Source: an uncultured bacterium
GTDB lineage: Bacteria; Cyanobacteriota; Vampirovibrionia; Gastranaerophilales; Gastranaerophilaceae
Assembly: GCA_945910925.1 (NCBI GenBank)
Contig: CAMDZX010000019.1
Span: forward strand, 1 to 20,008
Reading direction: 5' to 3'
Length of the DNA: 20,008 nt
Part shown: positions 13,604 to 20,008 of the stretch, in pieces
How positions within the stretch are numbered: position 1 is the first letter of the stretch
How the letters are laid out: each line of letters opens with the position of its first letter
Made by a program: the position numbers and the translations under genes
Notes under the pieces: generated by a model
What the model saw: only the letters and a program-made list of their open reading frames with translations
Told to the model about the DNA's origin: nothing
Database searches by the model: none

Positions 13604-14746
13604 ATGGATAGAAAAGAATTTTTAAATGTTAAAAGAATTGTAATCAAACTCGGAACAAATGTTCTTAGAAACGAAGACGGAGATGTTGCCCTTTCAAGAA
13701 TTTATTCTTATATAGAAGATATTTCAAAACTTGTTAAATCAGGTAAAGAAGTCATTCTTGTAACATCAGGGGCAGTCGGTTTAGGCAAAAAGAAAATCGG
13801 GCTTTCAAGTACTGATGGTGTTGCGCTAAAACAGGCATGTGCGGCTATTGGTCAGAGTAAACTGATGTCTTTGTACGAAGAAGGATTTGATACGTACAAT
13901 GTTGTAGCGGCTCAAATTCTTCTGACGGAAGATGATTTTTCACAAAGAAAAAAATATCTCAGCCTTAGAACAACGCTTAATCGTTTACTTGAAATGGGTG
14001 CTGTTCCTATTATTAACCAAAATGATACTGTATCGGTTATAGACTTTGACGACACATTAAGCTCCGTACAAGTATGTTTTGCAGATAATGATAAACTATC
14101 CGCACTTGTTGCAAGTGAACTTGATGCAGATTTGCTTTTGATATTATCTGATGTCGACGGGTTATTTGATTCTAACCCTAAGACAAATCCTGATGCAAAA
14201 CTTATCAGTCAGGTAAAAGGTGTGACGGATGAAATAAGAGCATTAGGTACTGATGCATCAGAAGGCGGCAGAGGCGGAATGAGAACAAAACTTGAAGCCG
14301 CAAGGCTTGTAACACGTTTTGGTGGTAGAGTTTTGATTGCTAACGGTAAAACACCTTATGTAATAAATGAAATATTTAATTTAAAAGAAATAGGTACAAT
14401 GTTCATTCCGAATGATGAAAACTTGTCAGAAAAGAAACGTTGGATAGGTTATGCAACCAATATCTTTGGAAAACTTATTGTCAATAACGGCGCAAAAGAT
14501 GCAATTCTTAATAAAGAATCCAGTCTGCTGCCTATTGGTGTCATAGGTGTAGTCAATGATTTTAAACGTGGGGAAGTTATATCAATTCATGATGAGAATG
14601 ATGTTGAATTTGCACGAGGAATTGTGAATTATAACTCTGAGGATTGTCGAAGGATTATCGGTAACCATTCAAACGAAATTTTGAAGGTGCTCGGGTTCAA
14701 AAATTACGATGCAATTATAACAAGAGATAATATTACGATATTATAA
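13604..14746 (+). CDS. proB: Glutamate 5-kinase
   Basis: Phosphorylates glutamate in the first step of proline synthesis. It has an amino-acid-kinase domain (IVIKLGTNVL near residue 12, VTSGAVGLG, INQNDTVSV, FADNDKLSALVA, EGGRGGMRTKLEAA). A C-terminal PUA domain (about 280-370, with GEVISIHDENDVEFARGIVNY) makes up the full-length 380-residue form, which is usually proline-inhibited. There is no ribosome-binding site before the ATG. It is the first gene of proB-proA-tyrA; proA starts 19 bp after its stop. Confidence 0.96.
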   Translation: MDRKEFLNVKRIVIKLGTNVLRNEDGDVALSRIYSYIEDISKLVKSGKEVILVTSGAVGLGKKKIGLSSTDGVALKQACAAIGQSKLMSLYEEGFDTYNVVAAQILLTEDDFSQRKKYLSLRTTLNRLLEMGAVPIINQNDTVSVIDFDDTLSSVQVCFADNDKLSALVASELDADLLLILSDVDGLFDSNPKTNPDAKLISQVKGVTDEIRALGTDASEGGRGGMRTKLEAARLVTRFGGRVLIANGKTPYVINEIFNLKEIGTMFIPNDENLSEKKRWIGYATNIFGKLIVNNGAKDAILNKESSLLPIGVIGVVNDFKRGEVISIHDENDVEFARGIVNYNSEDCRRIIGNHSNEILKVLGFKNYDAIITRDNITIL

Positions 14747-14765
14747 GGTAAATGTAGGGGTAAAC

Positions 14766-16013
14766 ATGGATTTTTTAGAAATAGCAAAGAACGCTAAAAC
14801 TGCATCCATTAATGCTCAAAAGTTGTCAAACGATATAAAAAATACGGCATTAAGAAAAATCGCAGCAGCGCTTAATGATAAAAAAAACGAAGTTTTTGAG
14901 GCAAATTCCAAAGATATGGAGGACGCAAAAGCTCTTTTGGACTCGGGAGAGATTTCTCAATCCATGTATAACAGGCTGAAGCTTGACGAAAATAAAATGC
15001 GGGACATGGTTCAAGGACTGATTGATATTTCTAATCTGCCTGATCCTGTTAATAAAAAACTTATGGAAAGAGAACTTGATGACGGGCTTGTATTGACAAA
15101 AGTTTCTTGTCCGATAGGAGTTTTGGGTATAATCTTTGAGGCAAGACCCGATGTTATATCGCAAATCTCCGCACTTGCCATCAAGTCCTCCAATGCCGTT
15201 ATATTAAAGGGCGGTAAAGAGTCGATTAATACTAACAAAACAATTCTTTCGATTATTAATTCTGCGCTTGATGAGGTAGAGGGTTTCCCTAAAAATATGC
15301 TTAATCAGGTGTTTTCAAGAGATGATGTTAAAGAAATGCTTAATGCCGATAAATATGTTGATTTGATTATTCCGAGAGGCGGAAATTCTCTGGTGCAGTT
15401 TATAAAATCGAACACAAAAATCCCTGTTCTGGGGCATGCGGATGGTATTTGTCATATTTTTGTTGATGAAACAGCGGAATTGGATATGGCTAAAAAAATT
15501 ATTATCGATGCCAAAACTCAATATCCGAGTGCCTGCAACGCCGTTGAAACACTTCTTATTTCAGATAAATTCAAGTACTCAACCGAGTTGTTGAAAGGAT
15601 TAGAGGATGCAGGTATTACACTTATTTCCAATCCTGAAAGCTGGCATAAAGAATATTCGGATAAAATTCTTGCTTATAAGTATGTTTCATCTGTTGTTGA
15701 GGCAGTAAACCATATCAATGAGTATGGTTCGGGACATACGGAATCGATAATTACATCCGACAAACAAAATGCCGAATATTTTATGGATATGGTTGATTCT
15801 GCGGGTGTTTATCATAACGCATCAACAAGATTTGCTGACGGCTTCAGATACGGGTTTGGTGCAGAAGTCGGAATTTCTACAAATAAAACCCACGCAAGAG
15901 GACCTGTCGGTATGGACGGACTTGTAATTTATAAATATAAATTACGCGGTTCGGGTGATACGGTTGTTGAATACGTAAAAGGTGAAAAACACTTTACTCA
16001 TAAGGATTTATAG
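14766..16013 (+). CDS. proA: Gamma-glutamyl phosphate reductase
   Basis: Reduces the ProB product to glutamate semialdehyde with NADPH. It is a 415-residue aldehyde-dehydrogenase-fold enzyme of normal length. Landmarks are CPIGVLGIIFEARPDV, the catalytic cysteine C257 in YPSACNAVETLLI, and the C-terminal FRYGFGAEVGISTNKTHARG. AGGGG lies 5 nt before the ATG. It sits between proB and tyrA with almost no spacing, so it belongs to the same operon. The third proline enzyme, ProC, is not nearby. Confidence 0.97.
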   Translation: MDFLEIAKNAKTASINAQKLSNDIKNTALRKIAAALNDKKNEVFEANSKDMEDAKALLDSGEISQSMYNRLKLDENKMRDMVQGLIDISNLPDPVNKKLMERELDDGLVLTKVSCPIGVLGIIFEARPDVISQISALAIKSSNAVILKGGKESINTNKTILSIINSALDEVEGFPKNMLNQVFSRDDVKEMLNADKYVDLIIPRGGNSLVQFIKSNTKIPVLGHADGICHIFVDETAELDMAKKIIIDAKTQYPSACNAVETLLISDKFKYSTELLKGLEDAGITLISNPESWHKEYSDKILAYKYVSSVVEAVNHINEYGSGHTESIITSDKQNAEYFMDMVDSAGVYHNASTRFADGFRYGFGAEVGISTNKTHARGPVGMDGLVIYKYKLRGSGDTVVEYVKGEKHFTHKDL

Positions 16014-16014
16014 T

Positions 16015-16794
16015 ATGAAAATTGGTGTTGTCGGACTTGGATTAATAGGCGGTTCAATATTCAAAAGCTTACAGGTTTTGGGCTACGATGTTGTTGGAAT
16101 TTCAACATCTCAAGGGGGTAAATATGAAAATATTTATTCCGATTGGAAATATTTATCCGAATGCGACGTTGTTTTTGTTTGCTCTCCGATGAATAGGGTT
16201 GTTGCGGACTTGAAGGATTTAGAAAATTATGTTTCAAACGATACTATTGTTGCGGATGTGTCAAGCTTAAAAGGTTTTGTTTCAAAAGAAAATTTCAGTT
16301 ACAATTTTATCCCGTCACATCCAATGGCAGGCACGGAGTTTTCAGGATTTGAACATTCTTTTGACGGTTTATTTAAGGGTGCAAAGTGGGTTTTGACTCC
16401 AAACGATGGAATTGTGCCTGATATGTTAAAAAAAATAATAACGGATATGGGTGCAAAAATAGTTGTTGCAAGCCCTTTTGAACATGATGAGGCGGTTGCT
16501 CTGGTATCTCATATGCCGCTTGTTTTGTCACAGGCATTGTTCTTGACCGCTAATGATAACAGTTTAGCCAAAACTCTTGCAGCTTCAGGGTTTAGAGATA
16601 TGACAAGACTTGCTTTATCAAGTGAAGAAATGGCTTGTGATATGGTTGAAAAAAATTCCGAAAATATCCAAAAAGCTATATTGAAGCTTTATGCGAATAT
16701 TGGCGGTTTGATAAAGGATAATTACCCTGAAAAAATCCACGAAATTAAATCGGAACGTGAAAAAATGTATAAAGATGGCGTAAATGTCTTATAA
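16015..16794 (+). CDS. tyrA: Prephenate/arogenate dehydrogenase
   Basis: Oxidative decarboxylation in tyrosine synthesis. A 259-residue TyrA core with an NAD(P)-binding GVVGLGLIGGSI (4-15), followed by ADVSSLKGF, the substrate-binding SHPMAGTEFSGF and HDEAVALVSHMPLVL, and AASGFRDMTRLA. There is no chorismate-mutase or ACT domain. The start at 16015 is one base after the proA stop, with AAGGA 8 nt upstream inside proA; an in-frame ATG at 15982 lies well inside proA and is rejected. Substrate (prephenate or arogenate) and cofactor preference cannot be fixed by eye. Confidence 0.93.
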   Translation: MKIGVVGLGLIGGSIFKSLQVLGYDVVGISTSQGGKYENIYSDWKYLSECDVVFVCSPMNRVVADLKDLENYVSNDTIVADVSSLKGFVSKENFSYNFIPSHPMAGTEFSGFEHSFDGLFKGAKWVLTPNDGIVPDMLKKIITDMGAKIVVASPFEHDEAVALVSHMPLVLSQALFLTANDNSLAKTLAASGFRDMTRLALSSEEMACDMVEKNSENIQKAILKLYANIGGLIKDNYPEKIHEIKSEREKMYKDGVNVL

Positions 16795-16820
16795 TATTAC
16801 ACTATTGGGTAATAGCAGTT

Positions 16821-16826
16821 TATAAT
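16821..16826 (+). promoter_or_regulatory. -10 box of the ACT-like gene
   Basis: TATAAT 21 bases before the ATG at 16848; the predicted leader is about 15 nt. No convincing -35. A small inverted repeat (TATTAC/GTAATA, within 16795-16815) lies just upstream. Confidence 0.35.
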
Positions 16827-16847
16827 GAAATCGTTTAATTTACCCCT

Positions 16848-17090
16848 ATGACAACGATTATTGGAATCAAATTAACAAACAGAGTTGAATTATCGAATGA
16901 TTTTCAAAACATTATTTCTAAATACGGATGTGCAATAAAAACTCGTATCGGTTTACATTCAACGTGTAGTTCCGTGTGTGCAAATTGGGGCATTGTTCTT
17001 TTGGAAATAATTGATGAGAACGTCAAGAATCCCCTGATGCAAGAAGTATCAAAACTTGAAGGTGTAAAAGTACAGTCTATGAGTTTGTAG
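16848..17090 (+). CDS. Small ACT-like protein, TM1266/hydrogenase-regulator type
   Basis: An 80-residue protein resembling the TM1266 'iron-only hydrogenase system regulator' family. It has the ferredoxin-like ACT fold pattern: strand (TTIIGIKLTN), helix (SNDFQNIISKYG), strand pair (IKTRIGL, GIVLLEII), helix (VKNPLMQEVSKLEG) and last strand (VKVQSMSL). The annotated name does not prove a hydrogenase link. Distinctive residues are C28, H37, C40 and C44, which could bind a metal or respond to redox. There is no ribosome-binding site. Its stop abuts the stop of the convergent acetyltransferase gene with no base between them. Confidence 0.7.
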   Translation: MTTIIGIKLTNRVELSNDFQNIISKYGCAIKTRIGLHSTCSSVCANWGIVLLEIIDENVKNPLMQEVSKLEGVKVQSMSL

Positions 17091-17657
17091 TTATTCACAG
17101 GTATTTATTTCTTTTATTATTTTTGCCGGATTGCCTGCAACTACCGTATTAGGGCGAACATCTTTTGTTACTGTGCTTCCTGCACCAATTACTGCACCTT
17201 CACCAATTGTTACCCCGCCCAAAATAGTTACGTTTCCGCCAATCCATACATTGTCACAGACTGTAATAGGCAAAGCTTTTTCTAATGCTTTGTTTCGGGT
17301 TTGAAAATCAAGCGGGTGTTCGGGACAAAAGAAGGATACATTCGGACCTATAAAAACATTGCTTCCGATCTTTACTTTATTACAGTCAAGAATTATCAAG
17401 TTGTGGTTTGAATAAAAGTTTTCGCCGATTTCAATATTGTAGCCGTAATCACACATAAACGGTTGTTCGATTGTAAAATTCTTACCTGTTTTTGCTAAAA
17501 TTTTTCTTATAATGATATTACGTTTTTCAATTTCACTCGGTTTTAGAGTGTTTAATTCAAAACATAAATCTTTGCATCTTTGTCGTTCTTCAAAGAGTGT
17601 TTGGTTTGTAGCATCATACAGTTCGCCGTTTAAGATTGCTTTTCTCAGTTTTTCCAT
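17091..17657 (-). CDS. Sugar O-acetyltransferase, hexapeptide-repeat family
   Basis: Transfers acetyl from acetyl-CoA to a sugar hydroxyl. At 188 residues it has the size and order of maltose/galactoside acetyltransferases (Maa/LacA). An N-terminal helical cap (MEKLRKAILNGELYDA, then LFEERQRCKDLCFELN) is followed by a left-handed beta-helix of hexapeptides (VKIGSNVFIGPNV, VWIGGNVTILGGVTIGEGAV, IGAGSTV). The catalytic histidine is H114 in CPEHPLDFQTR. GAGG lies close to the ATG, and a good promoter lies upstream. The acceptor could be a free sugar or an envelope glycan; this cannot be told. Confidence 0.92.
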   Translation of the reverse strand: MEKLRKAILNGELYDATNQTLFEERQRCKDLCFELNTLKPSEIEKRNIIIRKILAKTGKNFTIEQPFMCDYGYNIEIGENFYSNHNLIILDCNKVKIGSNVFIGPNVSFFCPEHPLDFQTRNKALEKALPITVCDNVWIGGNVTILGGVTIGEGAVIGAGSTVTKDVRPNTVVAGNPAKIIKEINTCE

Positions 17658-17689
17658 AATACCTCATCAGCAAAAAATGAACCAATATT

Positions 17690-17718
17690 ATTATATTTGA
17701 TAAATGCAGATGTGTATA
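17690..17718 (-). promoter_or_regulatory. Promoter of the acetyltransferase gene
   Basis: On the minus strand, TATACA (17718-17713), 17 bp, TATAAT (17695-17690); leader about 25 nt to the ATG at 17657. The rest of the gap to 17925 is AT-rich and shows only a weak -10-like GATAAT (17898-17903) for the peroxidase gene. Confidence 0.55.
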
Positions 17719-17925
17719 TTGTTTGTTAAAACAGTTTTTACTTAACTCTATGATGAGAGAATTCTTCTACAAACTTGACCTTTTTTCTTAATCAACTATT
17801 ATGAAATATTAATGAATAATAGTCGTGATTTTTATGTATAGGTAAAGAACATCAAAAAACGGTTATTGAATTACAAAACAGTTTAATTTTTTAATGTGAT
17901 AATTCTTATTATTTTAGGAGGCAAA

Positions 17926-18372
17926 ATGAAAGGTATAAAATTACAAGGTATTGATGTTAACGGTGTTGAAAAAGAATATTCTTTAAATGATTTTAAAGGT
18001 CAAAAAATAATCTTGTATTTTTATCCGAAGGATAATACCTCAGGTTGTACGCAAGAAGCCTGTGATTTTAGGGATAATATAAATCGACTGACTAATTATG
18101 CGACCGTAATCGGAGTTAGTCCTGATAGTATTAAAAGTCACTTAAAATTCAAAGAAAAACAAAGTCTTAATTTTATCTTGTTAGCGGATACTGAACACAA
18201 ACTTGCCGAAGAACTTAATGTTTGGGTCGAAAAATCAATGTATGGCAGAAAATATATGGGTATAGAACGCGCAACTTTTGTACTCGATGAAAACTTAAAT
18301 ATTGTTAAGGAGTGGCGTAAAGTAAAAGTTAAGGGTCACGTTGACGAAGTAGTTGGGTTTTTCGATGCGTAA
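17926..18372 (+). CDS. bcp: PrxQ/Bcp-type thiol peroxidase
   Basis: Reduces hydrogen peroxide and organic peroxides with thioredoxin-type donors in the cytosol. A 148-residue peroxiredoxin with IILYFYPKDNTSGCTQEACDFRD (28-50, spanning the active site). C41 is the peroxidatic cysteine and C46 the resolving cysteine five residues on, the PrxQ hallmark. VIGVSPDS and the C-terminal ERATFVLDENLNIVKEWR also fit. The ATG at 17926 has an AGGAGG four bases upstream; an in-frame GTG at 17896 would read through this site and is rejected. It stands alone. Confidence 0.95.
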   Translation: MKGIKLQGIDVNGVEKEYSLNDFKGQKIILYFYPKDNTSGCTQEACDFRDNINRLTNYATVIGVSPDSIKSHLKFKEKQSLNFILLADTEHKLAEELNVWVEKSMYGRKYMGIERATFVLDENLNIVKEWRKVKVKGHVDEVVGFFDA

Positions 18373-18472
18373 TATTATTTAAAAATATTTTGTTATTTGT
18401 TTTATGATTTTATATTCAGTATAAAAAGATGTTTTGTTAGAAAGATTGAAAAATTGAAAATTTATTAACTAA

Positions 18473-18483
18473 TGTAACAAAAT
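18473..18483 (+). promoter_or_regulatory. TGTAACAAAAT box, copy 4
   Basis: Same 11-base word, beginning 29 bp before the start of TTTAAA at 18502. Confidence 0.45.
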
Positions 18484-18501
18484 GTGTGTTATTTAGCAAT
18501 T

Positions 18502-18529
18502 TTTAAAGAAAATAATACTTGATTATAAA
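18502..18529 (+). promoter_or_regulatory. Promoter of the Pro/Met-rich protein gene
   Basis: TTTAAA (18502-18507), 16 bp, TATAAA (18524-18529): the same elements and spacing as at 7404 and 9284. The leader would be about 27 nt, without the hairpin seen at those two genes. Confidence 0.5.
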
Positions 18530-18562
18530 GGAAGTGTAACTAATGTAGAAAGGTTGGTATTT

Positions 18563-19036
18563 ATGGTATCTATAAGTAATAACCCTGTGTGGACACCCGG
18601 TTTAATTGAGCAAGACAAAGCTTTAAAAGAAAAATATGGTCCGGGAGCTCACGTAATACCTGCCACAGAAGCAGATTATCGTAGAAATGGTTTGCAGGTA
18701 CCTGAATTTAAAAATGATTTAAAAACAGATGTCTTAGAATTAAGCTCTAAAAAAAATAGCGCAATAGATTATGTTAAATCTGCTGAAGATGATAATAAAG
18801 CATTAAATATTTTCGGGATTAAGTTTCCGATATTTAAGAAACCATTAAAAGGTAACAATATAAAATTAGGGAATTTCGGTGGTGATTATACTCCCCCTGC
18901 TGATTATACTCACAATTTTATAATGGATCCTATGAATCCGGCATCTCCGATGTATAATCCTTTAGCTGATCCTTGTAATATTGCATCACCTATGAATCCT
19001 TGTAACCCGGCATCCGGAATGATGCCCGGTATGTAA
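18563..19036 (+). CDS. Hypothetical protein with Pro/Met/Asn-rich tail
   Basis: A 157-residue protein of unknown family, with no signal peptide or membrane segment. The first 80 residues are charged and polar (EQDKALKEKYGPGAHVIPAT). A short hydrophobic patch follows (NIFGIKFPIFKKPL), then from about residue 108 a low-complexity tail with three variants of one seven-residue unit: MNPASPM, CNIASPM and CNPASGM. The tail holds two cysteines and many methionines, which could bind metal or act as a disordered surface segment (inference). The ATG at 18563 has AAAGG 9 nt upstream; a TTG at 18554 is in frame but would place the ribosome-binding site too close. It is flanked by its own promoter and a strong terminator. 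Confidence 0.7.
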   Translation: MVSISNNPVWTPGLIEQDKALKEKYGPGAHVIPATEADYRRNGLQVPEFKNDLKTDVLELSSKKNSAIDYVKSAEDDNKALNIFGIKFPIFKKPLKGNNIKLGNFGGDYTPPADYTHNFIMDPMNPASPMYNPLADPCNIASPMNPCNPASGMMPGM

Positions 19037-19057
19037 ATTTGATTATTGAAATTTACC

Positions 19058-19088
19058 GAAAAAGAATCCTTTAAGGATTCTTTTTCTT
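19058..19088. terminator. Intrinsic terminator, possibly bidirectional
   Basis: The near-perfect palindrome GAAAAAGAATCCT / AGGATTCTTTTTC (19058-19086) with a 3-nt loop ends in a T-run and begins with an A-run, so it could stop transcription from both sides. Confidence 0.88.
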
Positions 19089-19345
19089 ATGTAAACGATG
19101 CTTATAGGATTAAACTAATGCAGTCAGAACTTTCACCGAAAAAACTTGCAAATAACTGAACTTAACTGAAAACTATATCTCAAAACTAATAACCGATAAA
19201 CGGTAAAATAAAGAGTTTGATATCTATATTATTTATATTTTGGATATTAATTTTTGTTGCATTTAATTATATAATCTTGCGTTTTTGTTAATTTCATTAA
19301 TCAAATAAATAATATTATCCGCATCTTTAGGGGCAAAGACTCCAT
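19089..19345. other. Intergenic region with a coding-like remnant
   Basis: Mostly AT-rich sequence with no clear promoter. On the minus strand, 19372-19263 stays open in a frame different from tspO (RISLIERLDGVFAPKDAD, then a short helix-like tail and a TAA). Its base composition is more coding-like than the flanks. It has no start codon, so it is either chance or a frame-shifted remnant. Confidence 0.35.
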
Positions 19346-19735
19346 CTAATCTTTCAATAAGAGATATCCTATATTAAGATACGTTGCAAAAAGTATCCAA
19401 ATCAGGTACGGAATTAAGATTACACCTGAAATTTTTGAAACTTTATAAAAAGATTTGATGGTTAAAATTACAAAAATATCAAGAAAAATTATCACAATAA
19501 GAGCTAATACAATATTTTTCAGATAAAAAAATGATGGAGTCCATAAAAGGTTAAGAGTGAGTTGAGTGGCAAAATAAATGTAGCCCGATATTTTATTTTG
19601 CGCAGGTTTAAAAATATATAATAACAAAGCAGTAAACATTGTAAAATAAAGGATTGACCAAACAGGCGGAAAAATCCAATTAGGTGGTGCAAATAATGGT
19701 TTTTGTAAATTGTAATACCAAACAGATTTGAACAT
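19346..19735 (-). CDS. tspO: TspO/MBR family membrane protein, shortened
   Basis: Tryptophan-rich sensory/translocator protein that binds tetrapyrroles and related ligands in the membrane. The family pattern WYYNLQKPLFAPPNWIFPPVW (6-26) is present, followed by four hydrophobic segments (about 27-43, 49-72, 74-92, 100-126) with LNLLWTPSFF and PYLIWILFATYLN. At 129 residues it lacks most of the first of the usual five membrane helices, since the Met lies only five residues before the WYxxLxKP motif. An in-frame TAA lies four codons upstream of the ATG, so no longer form exists in this frame. No ribosome-binding site is evident. Another frame just upstream reads VYPIIGLFISNCHLRLLY, which could be a lost helix 1. 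It may be functional and short, or a damaged gene. Confidence 0.8.
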   Translation of the reverse strand: MFKSVWYYNLQKPLFAPPNWIFPPVWSILYFTMFTALLLYIFKPAQNKISGYIYFATQLTLNLLWTPSFFYLKNIVLALIVIIFLDIFVILTIKSFYKVSKISGVILIPYLIWILFATYLNIGYLLLKD

Positions 19736-20008
19736 ATAATAATCTTAAATGACAATTACTTATAAATAATCCGATAATGGGATAAACTTTTTGATTAGTG
19801 GGGTAAATTGGGAGGTGATTTTGATTTTAATTTCCGAATTAGATCTCAAACTTGTGATACTTTATTTCAAAATCTCTGATGCAAAACAGCAAACAAAATA
19901 TTTGCACAGGTAAATTGAGTGAGCGACTACGTAGCGTGGAGCAAATCCAAGACAGGCTGTCTTGACCTGTTCGCATTAAACGTGTCTACGGATTTTCTTT
20001 TCAGAAAC
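19736..20008. other. Right-edge non-coding region with palindromes
   Basis: I recognise no gene here. It has two perfect palindromes, CTACGTAG (19927-19934) and AAGACAGGCTGTCTT (19949-19963), in a more GC-rich patch from 19918 onward that contrasts with the AT-rich left part. A possible 30-codon frame (19821-19913) starting with TTG has a strong GGAGG five bases upstream but no similarity I know. Confidence 0.4.

Noticed and set aside
15982..16014. Longer tyrA start inside proA
   Set aside because: The GxGxxG strand begins directly after the ATG at 16015, which has AAGGA at a good distance; the longer start would add non-homologous residues.
19519..19755. 78-codon frame overlapping tspO on the same strand
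   Set aside because: It is a frame shift of the TspO coding region; the TspO frame carries all the family motifs.
1..20008. tRNA, rRNA, CRISPR, insertion sequences, integrase or prophage genes
   Set aside because: I looked through the gaps and saw no cloverleaf ending in CCA, no rRNA motifs, no spacer arrays and no transposase or integrase motifs.

Overview
The window is about 20 kb of AT-rich bacterial chromosome. Nearly all of it is accounted for by single-copy housekeeping genes, one flagellin gene, and a set of lineage-specific hypothetical proteins. A very large AsmA/TamB-like envelope protein suggests a cell with two membranes, and the flagellin shows it makes flagella. The base composition, the mix of genes and the style of the small hypothetical proteins (a short N-terminal 'xFx' motif followed by one membrane segment) suggest a gut Vampirovibrionia/Gastranaerophilales-like member of the Cyanobacteriota. 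That placement is my inference; no marker gene here proves it.

Layout. 1-938 (minus strand): spermidine synthase (cut by the window edge) behind a HIT-family nucleotide hydrolase, with overlapping stop and start. 1077-2303: unrecognised protein, perhaps with a kinase-like fold. 2450-7284: a MarR-type repressor and, 23 bp downstream, a 1458-residue AsmA/TamB-like protein. 7381-9993: an accessory block holding a membrane-anchored HExxH metallopeptidase, a small basic protein, a stretch of decayed repeats, and a second membrane-anchored protein. 10153-12113: nadA and mnmA, overlapping. 12114-13566: flagellin with a long leader and a strong terminator. 13604-16794: proB-proA-tyrA operon. 16848-17657: a small ACT-like protein converging with a sugar O-acetyltransferase. 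17926-18372: PrxQ/Bcp peroxidase. 18563-19036: protein with a Pro/Met-rich tail. 19346-19735 (minus): a shortened TspO.

The most interesting signal is regulatory. The metallopeptidase gene and the second membrane protein gene, 1880 bp apart, share a promoter-plus-leader segment that is 89% identical over 100 bp with no gaps. It has an extended -10, a pentanucleotide tandem repeat and a G-rich tract. Just after it, each leader can form a 14-15 bp hairpin with a 13-nt loop that wholly or partly covers the ribosome-binding site. The two hairpins differ in sequence by paired, compensating changes, as expected of a conserved RNA switch. The encoded proteins also share a Gly/Ala-rich membrane segment. 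An identical 11-base box (TGTAACAAAAT) lies 22-29 bp upstream of the -35 region of both genes, and also upstream of the flagellin gene and the Pro/Met-rich protein gene, which points to a small regulon of surface-related genes.

Other points worth attention are a spermidine synthase with an altered nucleotide-binding loop, an MnmA lacking the second catalytic cysteine, several genes whose -10 boxes sit so close to the start codon that the mRNAs should be leaderless, and a TspO gene with coding-like sequence in other frames at both ends.
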